Positions 1-4,905 of a stretch of DNA of 5,341 nt are shown one piece after another. The notes below the pieces were generated by a model. That model was not told the DNA's origin, did not search any database, and saw nothing but the letters and a program-made list of their open reading frames with translations. The stretch is from an uncultured Alphaproteobacteria bacterium. GTDB taxonomy: Bacteria > Pseudomonadota > Alphaproteobacteria > RF32 > CAG-239. Location of the stretch: assembly GCA_944391355.1 (NCBI GenBank), contig CALXTG010000086.1, positions 1-5,341 of the forward strand, in the 5' to 3' direction. Position 1 is the first letter of the stretch. Each line of letters opens with the position of its first letter. Made by a program: the position numbers and the translations under genes.

Positions 1-45
1 CGTGATAAAATCAAAGAGCTGGAACAATCCTCCTTAAAACTCTGA
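1..45 (+). CDS. C-terminal fragment of an unidentified protein (3' end only)
   Basis: Frame 1 stays open from the window edge to a TGA at 43-45 and encodes RDKIKELEQSSLKL. The other two forward frames stop earlier, at 34-36 and 3-5. The alternating charged and hydrophobic residues could be the end of an amphipathic helix or coiled coil, but 14 residues are too few to assign a family. The stop lies directly against the -35 box of the promoter at 46-74, which suits the end of a gene followed by a new transcription unit. The frame itself is an inference because no start is visible. Confidence 0.5.
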   Translation, partial: RDKIKELEQSSLKL

Positions 46-74
46 TTGCCGAACAGAAATTTAGCTGCTATAAT
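46..74 (+). promoter_or_regulatory. Sigma-70-type promoter for a short transcript
   Basis: A -35 box TTGCCG (46-51, four of six consensus positions) is separated by exactly 17 bp from a perfect -10 box TATAAT (69-74). Transcription would start near A81, which is also the first base of a hairpin stem. Nothing downstream on this strand codes for protein before the terminator at 118-148, so the expected product is a short RNA. Confidence 0.55.
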
Positions 75-80
75 AAAAAA

Positions 81-148
81 AGACCGACAATCAGTAAGGG
101 TGTGCGAATGTCAGTCTGAACCTTCGTGCAAGCGAAGGTTCTTTTTTT
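81..148 (+). ncRNA. Candidate small RNA with two adjacent hairpins
   Basis: The predicted transcript starts near 81 and ends in the U-run at 142-148, about 68 nt. Its first hairpin pairs 81-89 (AGACCGACA) with 109-117 (TGTCAGTCT), with one C-A mismatch and a 19-nt loop at 90-108 containing GGGTGTGCG. The second hairpin, the terminator, begins at the very next base (118), so the two stems could stack coaxially. There is no start codon with a ribosome site inside. It matches no RNA family I recognise. The alternative is that this is only the 3' end of the upstream gene's transcript, in which case the perfect -10 box is chance. Confidence 0.4.
118..148 (+). terminator. Intrinsic terminator
   Basis: A perfect 9-bp stem, GAACCTTCG (118-126) with CGAAGGTTC (133-141), has a 6-nt loop TGCAAG and is followed directly by seven T residues (142-148). 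This is a textbook Rho-independent terminator for + strand transcription. It ends either the candidate small RNA or the gene that stops at 45. Confidence 0.85.
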
Positions 149-156
149 AATCTCCG

Positions 157-356
157 ACTTTTATGTAAGAAAACTCAATAATAAGAAATATTATTTTTAT
201 GTAAGAAAACTCGGAGAATGCGGCAAATAATAAGAAATATTGCTTTTATGTAAGAAAGTTCGGATAGCGTGCGGCAAGTAAATTGCTCTAATAGCTCGTT
301 ATACAAGCTTTTATGTAAGAAAAGCCAGATAGTGAGTCAAGTAATAAGAAATGAGG
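157..356. repeat. Degenerate tandem repeat array, four copies
   Basis: The 14-mer TTTTATGTAAGAAA occurs exactly four times, at 159-172, 195-208, 244-257 and 309-322, at intervals of 36, 49 and 65 bp. The sequence between copies is also related. AATAATAAGAAATATT follows copies 1 (177-192) and 2 (226-241), and a variant follows copy 4 (340-355). GCGGCAA occurs after copies 2 and 3. The basic unit is therefore about 49 bp; copy 1 has lost about 13 bp and copy 3 has gained about 16. Copy 4's core is flanked by GCTTTT/AAAAGC (307-312 and 320-325) and could fold as a small hairpin. The stretch has no coding potential. Confidence 0.8.
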
Positions 357-414
357 TAAAAATTTTTTGAGTGTACATAAAAGTACACGACTAAAAATTT
401 TATACCGAAATTTC
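348..414. repeat. 67-bp imperfect palindrome downstream of rlmH
   Basis: The centre is a perfect GTGTAC (371-376) / GTACAC (383-388) hairpin with loop ATAAAA. The symmetry continues outward through A/T blocks (357-370 against 389-402), then GGTA (355-358) against TACC (403-406), then GAAAT (348-352) near GAAATTTC (407-414), with small bulges. It lies 26 bp past the rlmH stop and directly against the last unit of the tandem array. It could stabilise or end the minus-strand rlmH transcript, although no clean U-run follows the arm. It could also be one end of a repeat element. Confidence 0.6.
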
Positions 415-440
415 TGTATTAATTGGCCGCTAGATGGCTT

Positions 441-881
441 TTATTCCCTGTGATAAGGATGCCCCTCAATAATCTTTTCCAGACGGTAGATTTGTTCCGA
501 GAGGACGACACGCATTAACATATGAGGAAGTGTCAGACGCCCGAAAGAAAGGAGTAAATCAGCTTTGTCCCGGGTAGACGGAAGATGTCCGTCAGCCCCG
601 CCGATTAAAAAGCAGATTTCTGAAATTCCGTTCAGCTGCCAGTTTTTTATTTTTTCCGCAAGCTCCAGGCTTTTAAGATTTTCGCCACGCTCATCCAAAA
701 CAATCACTTTAGCGCCGGCCGGAATATGCTCCTGCAAAAATTTGGCTTCCTGTTCCTGAGTTGAATTATCCTGTTCTTTAACCGTCACTTTCCAGGAACA
801 ACGTCTGACATATTCGGCAATAATCTCAGCCTCGGGAGATTTAGCCTTACATTTTCCGATTGCTAAAATAGTCACTTTCAT
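441..881 (-). CDS. rlmH: 23S rRNA (pseudouridine1915-N3)-methyltransferase RlmH
   Basis: The 146-residue product matches the RlmH (YbeA) family, which uses S-adenosylmethionine to methylate N3 of pseudouridine 1915 in helix 69 of 23S rRNA on assembled 70S ribosomes. Visible family marks are the start MKVTILAIGK, VLDERGE (61-67), the SAM-binding knot loop FLIGGADG (91-98), LTLPH (116-120), the LSEQIYR helix (127-133) and the C-terminal HPYHRE. It forms a SPOUT-fold knot and works as a homodimer. It is slightly short for the family, through the variable region around residues 28-45, but all core motifs are present. The ATG lies 15 nt after the rsfS stop and has no clear Shine-Dalgarno, so it probably relies on translational coupling. 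It is the last gene of the minus-strand ribosome block. Confidence 0.96.
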   Translation of the reverse strand: MKVTILAIGKCKAKSPEAEIIAEYVRRCSWKVTVKEQDNSTQEQEAKFLQEHIPAGAKVIVLDERGENLKSLELAEKIKNWQLNGISEICFLIGGADGHLPSTRDKADLLLSFGRLTLPHMLMRVVLSEQIYRLEKIIEGHPYHRE

Positions 882-896
882 TACGAAAAATCTGTA

Positions 897-1250
897 TTAG
901 TTACCCAGCGGACGAGTTTTGACAGTGGACCACATTTTTTCCAAACTATAAAACTCCCTGACTTCGGGTTTAAAAATATGAACAATCACGTCATAAGCGT
1001 CAACCAGCACCCAGTCAGCCTTTTCTTCGCCCTCGGTAACCGACGGATAACCGGCTGCTTTCAGAGCCTGAGTCACGTGTTCGGCCAACGCGGCAACATG
1101 ACGCTGCGAAGTCCCCGAAGCAACCACCATATGTCCGGCAATTGAGGTCTTTCCCTTAAGATCTATAACCACAACATCTTCCGCTTTATTATCCTCAAGC
1201 GTCTTTTCAATAAGGCTTAAAATCGCATTTTCTTGATTTTCAGTCACCAA
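897..1250 (-). CDS. rsfS: Ribosomal silencing factor RsfS
   Basis: The 117-residue product is a RsfS/DUF143 (Iojap) protein. The family binds ribosomal protein uL14 and blocks joining of the 50S and 30S subunits, lowering translation in starvation or stationary phase. Motifs seen are DVVVIDLKGKTSIAGHMVVASGTSQRH in overlapping pieces (25-51), EGEEKADWVLVD (73-84), DVIVHIF (87-93) and REFYSLEKMW (98-107). There is no in-frame ATG near the start. Either TTG at 1248-1250 or GTG at 1245-1247 initiates; the AGGAG upstream lies 6 nt from TTG and 9 nt from GTG, so both are possible. That ribosome site directly follows the obgE stop, giving tight coupling. In many alphaproteobacteria nadD precedes this gene; here obgE does. 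Confidence 0.96.
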   Translation of the reverse strand: MVTENQENAILSLIEKTLEDNKAEDVVVIDLKGKTSIAGHMVVASGTSQRHVAALAEHVTQALKAAGYPSVTEGEEKADWVLVDAYDVIVHIFKPEVREFYSLEKMWSTVKTRPLGN

Positions 1251-1262
1251 ATACTACTCCTC

Positions 1263-2315
1263 TTATAACGGGGACCAAGGCTGATTTTCATCAACGGTCA
1301 TTTCCGGAACCGCATCTTTTTTCAGACGGTCACGGGTAATATATTTATTCAAGTCCAACAGACAGTCAAACAAACCTTTTTTGGCCACCGAGGAAATCGC
1401 ATAAACTTTTTTACCGATTGCTTTTTCCAGCTGTTTGACTTTTTTGGCAGTCTCATCTTCGGGCAACGCATCGGCTTTGCTTAATGCCACGACCTCCGGT
1501 TTTTCACTCAATTTAACATTATAAAGTTCCAGCTCGCGGCGGATTGCTTTATACGCTCCGACAACATCTTCGGAGGTAATATCCACCAGATGCAGAAACG
1601 CCGCGCATCTTTCCACATGCTTCAAAAAACGGTCGCCGAGACCGACCCCTTCATGAGCTCCCTCAATCAAACCGGGAATATCGGCAATCACCATTTCATA
1701 ATTATCGACCCAGGCGACACCAAGATTGGGATGCAAGGTTGTAAACGGATAATCGGCTATTTTCGGACGGGCTTTGGTAACCGCGGAAAGAAACGTCGAT
1801 TTTCCGGCATTGGGCATTCCGATCAAGCCGACATCGGCAATAACCTTCAACCGCAGCCAAATCCACATTTCCTGCCCCGGCCACCCCGGTTCGGCATAAC
1901 GCGGCGCCTGATTGACCGAATTCTTAAACTGGGCATTTCCGCGGCCGCCGTCACCCCCCTTGGCAATGACAAAAGTCTGTCCGGGCGTAACCATATCTAC
2001 AATCAGCGTTTCGCCGTCTTCTGCCAAAATCTCGGTACCGACCGGAACTTTAATGATAATATCATCACCTTTTTTACCGGCCTTATCTGATCCCATGCCG
2101 TGCTGTCCGCGCGGCGCCTTAAAATGCTGTTGATAGCGAAAATCAATCAGGGTATTCAGATTCTCAACGGCCTCAATGATAACATTACCGCCCTTACCGC
2201 CGTCACCGCCGTTCGGACCGCCGAATTCAATGTATTTCTCCCTGCGAAAAGAAACACAGCCGGCGCCGCCGTCTCCTGACTTAACAAATATTTTGGCCTG
2301 ATCTAAAAATTTCAT
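1263..2315 (-). CDS. obgE: Obg family GTPase ObgE/CgtA
   Basis: The 350-residue product is the essential 50S-assembly GTPase, which also affects the stringent response and cell cycle. The glycine-rich Obg fold is at about 1-158 (FVKSGDGGAGCVSFRREK, GGPNGGDGGKGG). The G domain follows: G1 GMPNAGKST (166-174), switch FTTLHPNLG (191-199), G3 DIPG (212-215), G4 SKAD (279-282) in place of the commoner NKxD, and G5 ISSVAKKG (307-314). The protein ends at QPWSPL about 20 residues after the G domain, so the OCT domain of Bacillus-type Obg is missing; this is normal for alphaproteobacteria and not a truncation. The ATG at 2313-2315 follows a modest GCGGAA ribosome site. It lies downstream of the rplU-rpmA terminator and upstream of rsfS by 12 nt. 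Confidence 0.98.
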   Translation of the reverse strand: MKFLDQAKIFVKSGDGGAGCVSFRREKYIEFGGPNGGDGGKGGNVIIEAVENLNTLIDFRYQQHFKAPRGQHGMGSDKAGKKGDDIIIKVPVGTEILAEDGETLIVDMVTPGQTFVIAKGGDGGRGNAQFKNSVNQAPRYAEPGWPGQEMWIWLRLKVIADVGLIGMPNAGKSTFLSAVTKARPKIADYPFTTLHPNLGVAWVDNYEMVIADIPGLIEGAHEGVGLGDRFLKHVERCAAFLHLVDITSEDVVGAYKAIRRELELYNVKLSEKPEVVALSKADALPEDETAKKVKQLEKAIGKKVYAISSVAKKGLFDCLLDLNKYITRDRLKKDAVPEMTVDENQPWSPL

Positions 2316-2335
2316 CTTTTTCCGCTTTACTGAAC

Positions 2336-2363
2336 CTGATATACATATAAACCATATATTCAG
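2336..2363. repeat. Imperfect inverted repeat in the obgE leader
   Basis: CTGATATACAT at 2336-2346 faces ATATATTCAG at 2354-2363. The outer CTGA/TCAG and the TATA blocks pair with one bulge. It sits between the rpmA terminator and the obgE start, 20 nt before the ATG on the minus strand. It may be a weak leader hairpin or a protein-binding site. I see no convincing promoter for obgE here; only a poor TATATC -10-like hexamer (plus-strand 2338-2343) is present. Confidence 0.3.
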
Positions 2364-2395
2364 AAAAATGAAGGGGGCATTAAGACACCCCCTCC
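2364..2395 (-). terminator. Intrinsic terminator after rpmA
   Basis: Read on the minus strand, GGAGGGGG (2395-2388) pairs with CCCCCTTC (2377-2370) through eight pairs including one G-U. The loop has 10 nt, and ATTTTT (2369-2364) follows. The U-run is short, so read-through into obgE is plausible. It begins 25 nt after the rpmA stop and probably sets a higher level of rplU-rpmA than of obgE-rsfS-rlmH. Confidence 0.75.
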
Positions 2396-2419
2396 ACCGT
2401 TTTATATTTTACCTGAAAC

Positions 2420-2674
2420 CTATTCGGTAACAACCGATACATAGGTTCTGTCGCCGGCTTTAGTCGAAAACTGGACTTTACCTTCGGCAGTGGCAAAAAT
2501 CGTATGATCTTTACCCATTCCGACATTGGCACCCGGATGATATTTAGTGCCGCGCTGACGGATAATGATGTTACCGGGAATAACAGCCTGACCTCCGGAT
2601 TTCTTAATACCCAGATAACGACCGGCGGAATCGCGTCCGTTATTGGAACTACCGCCTGACTTCTTATGTGCCAT
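2420..2674 (-). CDS. rpmA: 50S ribosomal protein bL27
   Basis: The 84-residue protein starts MAHKKSGGSSNNGRDS, the classic bL27 N-terminus that reaches the peptidyl-transferase centre and stabilises tRNA ends. It continues with the family's LGIKKSGGQ (21-29), VIPGNIIIRQRGTKYHPG in overlapping pieces (31-48) and VGMGKDHTIFA (51-61). Length is normal. There is no cleavable N-terminal extension like that in Firmicutes, so the mature protein should begin after Met removal. The ATG at 2672-2674 follows a good GAGGAG ribosome site 8 nt away. It is 26 nt downstream of rplU, in the usual rplU-rpmA operon order. Confidence 0.98.
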   Translation of the reverse strand: MAHKKSGGSSNNGRDSAGRYLGIKKSGGQAVIPGNIIIRQRGTKYHPGANVGMGKDHTIFATAEGKVQFSTKAGDRTYVSVVTE

Positions 2675-2700
2675 AATTCAATCTCCTCAAATCTCTTATA

Positions 2701-3003
2701 CTATTTGCTCAAAATATCGGTAATTTTTACCAGAGTGATATTTTGTCTGTGGCCGTTTTTGCGGCGATAGTTGTGTCTTCTTTTCTTTTTGAAAACAATA
2801 ACTTTGGCATCTTTAGCCTGTTTAAGAACGGTTGCTTTAACACTGGCACCGTCAACCAGCGGCGTACCGATGATTTCGTTTAAAGCCAAAACTTCGTTGA
2901 AAACAACTTCTTTACCTTCTTCAGCGGCGATTTTTTCAATTTTAAGAACATCACCGGATGCTACTTTGTATTGTTTTCCGCCTGTTTTAATTACTGCGTA
3001 CAT
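2701..3003 (-). CDS. rplU: 50S ribosomal protein bL21
   Basis: The 100-residue protein opens MYAVIKTGGKQYKV, the bL21 signature. The basic VIVFKKKRRHNYRRKNGHRQ region (68-87) binds 23S rRNA domain I, and the tail ITLVKITDI is typical. It is full length for the family, without the long C-terminal extension that many alphaproteobacterial bL21 proteins carry. The ATG at 3001-3003 has an AGGTGA ribosome site about 7 nt upstream. It is the first gene of the rplU-rpmA unit and is driven by the promoter at 3053-3080. The stop is TAG, while the four other ribosome-related genes use TAA. Confidence 0.98.
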   Translation of the reverse strand: MYAVIKTGGKQYKVASGDVLKIEKIAAEEGKEVVFNEVLALNEIIGTPLVDGASVKATVLKQAKDAKVIVFKKKRRHNYRRKNGHRQNITLVKITDILSK

Positions 3004-3052
3004 TGTATTTCACCTAATTAATTCATTATTTTAAACATAAAACGTTGTTTGC

Positions 3053-3080
3053 AATATACATAGATTTTTTGCGCTGTCAA
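3053..3080 (-). promoter_or_regulatory. Promoter of rplU-rpmA
   Basis: On the minus strand a perfect -35 box TTGACA (3080-3075) is followed after 16 bp by TATATT (3058-3053), five of six -10 positions. Transcription should begin near 3046 and leave a leader of about 43 nt with the AGGTGA ribosome site. The box lies 19 bp past the nuclease stop with no terminator between them, so nuclease transcripts may also run into rplU. Confidence 0.75.
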
Positions 3081-3099
3081 CATAAATTTCCACAAAAAC

Positions 3100-3573
3100 T
3101 TAATCTTTCTTTAAAATTCTGTAGAACTCCGGCTGCATGAATTTTCCCTGCCAAATGCCGACTTTGCGGCGGCGCGCCGATTTTTCGGCCGCGGCATAAT
3201 CTTTTGTATAGCGGGTGTAAGCCACCGCCCAACCGGCGGCGACCATCTCGCGATTGATGTTTTTACCGTTGCTGTAGCAATCGGCAACTTCCCGATGATA
3301 GCGGTCAACCGTAATTTTATCACACCGCAGATCCGCCCCCGCCAGCTTTACCAGATATTCCCGAGACTTAACACCGCAGGCATACTCCCGGTGTTCGGCA
3401 TCAAAACAGGACTGATGATATTCGGGCGCATCAATTCCCGACAGGCGGATCTCCCTTTCGCCGATAAAAATGCTGTCTCCGTCGACAACATAAATTTTCG
3501 ATTTTGCGGCAACCGGCTGCATAAGCTGCATAATCAGAGTCAAAACCAATCCAACCCACAACAGCGTTCTCAT
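3100..3573 (-). CDS. Secreted staphylococcal nuclease-like (thermonuclease) protein
   Basis: The 157-residue product has a signal peptide (1-23: charged start, hydrophobic LLWVGLVLTLIM, then PVAA before KSK) and one SNase domain (about 26-145). This family cuts DNA and RNA using Ca2+. By alignment from memory with S. aureus nuclease, the active site is intact: Arg43 and Glu51 in IRLSGIDAPE match R35 and E43, Arg94 in DRYHRE matches R87, and Asp33 and Asp48 match the calcium ligands. Four cysteines after the signal (56, 66, 84, 99) fit an exported, disulphide-bonded enzyme. A periplasmic or extracellular role in nucleic acid scavenging is an inference. The ATG has an AAGGGA ribosome site 6 nt upstream. 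A weak TATAGT -10 (plus-strand 3601-3606) lacks a good -35. It is divergent from the lipoprotein gene. Confidence 0.9.
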   Translation of the reverse strand: MRTLLWVGLVLTLIMQLMQPVAAKSKIYVVDGDSIFIGEREIRLSGIDAPEYHQSCFDAEHREYACGVKSREYLVKLAGADLRCDKITVDRYHREVADCYSNGKNINREMVAAGWAVAYTRYTKDYAAAEKSARRRKVGIWQGKFMQPEFYRILKKD

Positions 3574-3640
3574 TTATTTCCCTTTCTCATATCTCAGGAT
3601 ACTATATCGTAAAAAACTGTTTAATAAACTAAAAAAAACT

Positions 3641-3669
3641 TTGGTGTTTATTAATCTTTGCCTTATGAT
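3641..3669 (+). promoter_or_regulatory. Promoter of the lipoprotein gene
   Basis: TTGGTG (3641-3646; only the TTG half matches) is spaced 17 bp from TATGAT (3664-3669; five of six). The start would be near 3676, leaving a leader of about 32 nt containing the AGGGA ribosome site. The weak -35 box and the palindrome over the -10 suggest a promoter that is regulated or needs an activator. Confidence 0.45.
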
Positions 3670-3675
3670 AAGGCA
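3659..3675. promoter_or_regulatory. 17-bp perfect palindrome, candidate operator
   Basis: TGCCTTAT (3659-3666) and ATAAGGCA (3668-3675) are perfect 8-bp arms around a single G. The -10 hexamer TATGAT lies inside, so a dimeric repressor bound here would block RNA polymerase. The one-base centre and the missing U-run make a terminator unlikely. No regulator is encoded in the window. Confidence 0.45.
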
Positions 3676-3707
3676 GAATAATTAATTTTAGCAGGGACAA
3701 GATTATC

Positions 3708-4577
3708 GTGTCAGTAAATTTATCGCGAATTTTATGTTTGGCTGTTATCCTGACAGCTGCCGCCGGCTGCCGGGCCGTTAACCTGCAGGAGGCTTTCAGC
3801 AATCCTATGGCCTGGGCCAAAACGCAGAAATCGACCTCCGTCAGCACCGCTCCGATACAGCCGTCCAGTTCAATTGTCGTCTGCCGGGCGAAACAATGCG
3901 CCCCGGCCAAACTGTCAATGTCGCGGGAATATATATACAACAGCCTGTTGCAGCTTTTTGACAATAATAACCGGCAAAAAGCTCTGGTTTGTCAGGCCGA
4001 CCCGGCCAGCCACGTCTGTCTGGAAAACTATATAACCTTACCGATTACGGTCGGAATCACCCCTGCCTATATGTATATCGACAATGTTAAAATCACCGAT
4101 GTTACCGTCGGCAAAGGCAATAATCAGATCAATCTGATCTTAAATTACAACCTTACCTATAACGGCCAGTCTCCCGACTGCGCCCCGTCAAAATCACTGT
4201 TATTTGCCCGCAATGTTAATCACATCTTGCTTGAAGACAGCGGATACAGCTGCAAAATGACGGCTGTCGGCCACACAACCGTCAAAACCGTTTTCTCAAT
4301 TGATTATATCGACCTTGATTACGGCTTCATCGGCGGTTTCTACTCTATCGGCCTGTCCGGACCTGCTTACGGCGGCGGCAACGGCTATATGCTGCTGCGT
4401 CTGCCCAAAGACGCCTACCCTCTGAGTCCGGCTCTGAGCAACCCTAAACCGGCTGCCGCGCCTCAAAACAACCAAAGCGGTTTCAGCGCTCCCGTCAGTC
4501 AGAATACCAACAGCAATTCGACCAACGAAAGCACAACCACCAACGGCGTCCAAATATTCCCGCTGGAAAAGAAATAA
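3708..4577 (+). CDS. Predicted lipoprotein of unknown family
   Basis: The 289-residue product matches no family I recognise. A signal sequence (1-20, hydrophobic ILCLAVILTAAAG) ends at Cys21 in AAAGC, a somewhat off-consensus lipobox (Ala at -3), so attachment to a membrane by a lipid anchor is probable. Six further cysteines are spaced as three close pairs (59/64, 95/104, 158/182) and may form disulphides in the periplasm. The middle (105-235) is beta-rich by eye and ends in a glycine-rich GGGNGYMLLRLP segment. Residues 240-280 are low-complexity Pro/Asn/Ser/Thr/Gln, suggesting a flexible tail. The start is GTG with AGGGA about 10 nt upstream; no in-frame ATG exists near it. It is monocistronic: its own promoter, and a strong terminator 20 nt after the stop. 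Confidence 0.8.
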   Translation: MSVNLSRILCLAVILTAAAGCRAVNLQEAFSNPMAWAKTQKSTSVSTAPIQPSSSIVVCRAKQCAPAKLSMSREYIYNSLLQLFDNNNRQKALVCQADPASHVCLENYITLPITVGITPAYMYIDNVKITDVTVGKGNNQINLILNYNLTYNGQSPDCAPSKSLLFARNVNHILLEDSGYSCKMTAVGHTTVKTVFSIDYIDLDYGFIGGFYSIGLSGPAYGGGNGYMLLRLPKDAYPLSPALSNPKPAAAPQNNQSGFSAPVSQNTNSNSTNESTTTNGVQIFPLEKK

Positions 4578-4597
4578 TTTCACGACCAACCTTTTAT

Positions 4598-4625
4598 AAA
4601 AAGCCTCCGAACCGGAGGCTTTTTT
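4598..4625 (+). terminator. Strong intrinsic terminator after the lipoprotein gene
   Basis: GCCTCCG (4603-4609) pairs perfectly with CGGAGGC (4613-4619) around an AAC loop. Flanking AAAAA (4598-4602) and TTTTTT (4620-4625) extend the stem and provide the U-run. The A-tract on the other side means it could also act on minus-strand transcripts, but no minus-strand gene is seen to its right. Confidence 0.9.
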
Positions 4626-4690
4626 GACAAAACTCGGTTCAATCTGTTTAGACAGAAAAAGAGGTTATGCTAAATCTTTATTAATATCTA

Positions 4691-4719
4691 TTGTTTAGAA
4701 TAGGAAAGTATGATAATAT
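4691..4719 (+). promoter_or_regulatory. Putative promoter of the flagellin gene
   Basis: TTGTTT (4691-4696) lies 17 bp before TAATAT (4714-4719), and TG at 4711-4712 makes an extended -10 (TGnTAATAT). Transcription would start near 4726 and leave a leader of about 180 nt. I saw no sigma-54 (TGGCAC-N5-TTGC) or sigma-28-like box in the gap, which is notable for a flagellin gene. Confidence 0.4.
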
Positions 4720-4752
4720 ATCTCTATTGTCATGGTTCGACTTATTTTTATC

Positions 4753-4839
4753 GTCATTCGCCGTCTTAACCTTAGAATCCAGGTTAACTTATTAGGCTAA
4801 GTTATCAACCGGGATACTCGTGTCAAGCACCAAAATAAC
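4753..4839. repeat. 87-bp imperfect palindromic intergenic repeat
   Basis: The left arm (4753-4783) and the reverse complement of the right arm (4809-4839) share GTnATT, CTTnAC, AG, ATCC and GG in register. At the centre, TAACTTA (4785-4791) pairs perfectly with TAAGTTA (4798-4804) around a 6-nt loop. The pattern GTCATTC...AATCCAGG...GGGAT...TGTCAAG resembles a palindromic repeat scattered between genes in many alphaproteobacteria, here a decayed copy. That family link is from memory and needs a search. It lies within the predicted flagellin leader. Confidence 0.55.
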
Positions 4840-4905
4840 ATGAGGGAGGAAAGTCATCTGAACATGACAAGAGGAAAGAAACCAGAATAACATGGGGCCG
4901 AGAGA
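4840..4905 (+). promoter_or_regulatory. Purine-rich flagellin leader with two Shine-Dalgarno-like motifs
   Basis: GAGGAAAG occurs twice, 25 bp apart (4846-4853 and 4871-4878), each followed after 10-13 nt by an ATG in a short frame: 4864-4890 (8 codons plus stop) and 4892-4924 (10 codons plus stop, overlapping the flagellin start). The true flagellin ATG at 4906 has no good ribosome site close by. Alphaproteobacterial flagellin mRNAs are often controlled after transcription by FlbT/FlaF on the leader; such control here is an inference. Confidence 0.35.

Noticed and set aside
158..322. Possible CRISPR array
   Set aside because: The repeats are only 14 bp exact, the intervals are irregular (36, 49, 65 bp), and the intervening sequences resemble one another rather than being unique spacers. 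No cas gene is present.
159..322. DnaA boxes or replication iterons
   Set aside because: The repeated TTATGTAAG does not fit the DnaA box TTATNCACA, spacing is not helically regular, and no replication gene is next to it.
407..422. Similarity of GAAATTTCTGTATTAA (407-422) to GAAAAATCTGTATTAG (885-900), the second in the rsfS-rlmH gap
   Set aside because: Sixteen AT-rich bases with three mismatches flanking rlmH on both sides are compatible with chance; there is no other sign of duplication.
1590..2090. 166-codon open frame on the + strand
   Set aside because: It lies wholly antisense to obgE, whose motifs are unmistakable. It has no ribosome site or recognisable domain, and its composition is that of a reverse-strand shadow.
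3619..3629. Short palindrome GTTTAATAAAC
   Set aside because: It is AT-rich, only 11 bp, and lies in a low-complexity region where such symmetry is expected by chance.
3629..3964. 111-codon open frame on the minus strand opposite the lipoprotein start
   Set aside because: It overlaps the lipoprotein signal peptide and the promoter/palindrome region, has no family features, and is explained as a shadow frame.
4645..4660. CTGTTTAGACAG mini inverted repeat
   Set aside because: Four-base arms are too short to support a site or a hairpin.
4840..4890. 16-codon ORF (MREESHLNMTRGKKPE) as a gene
   Set aside because: It has no ribosome site ahead of its ATG and starts at the edge of the palindromic repeat. 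It is mentioned only as part of the leader, not called as a CDS.
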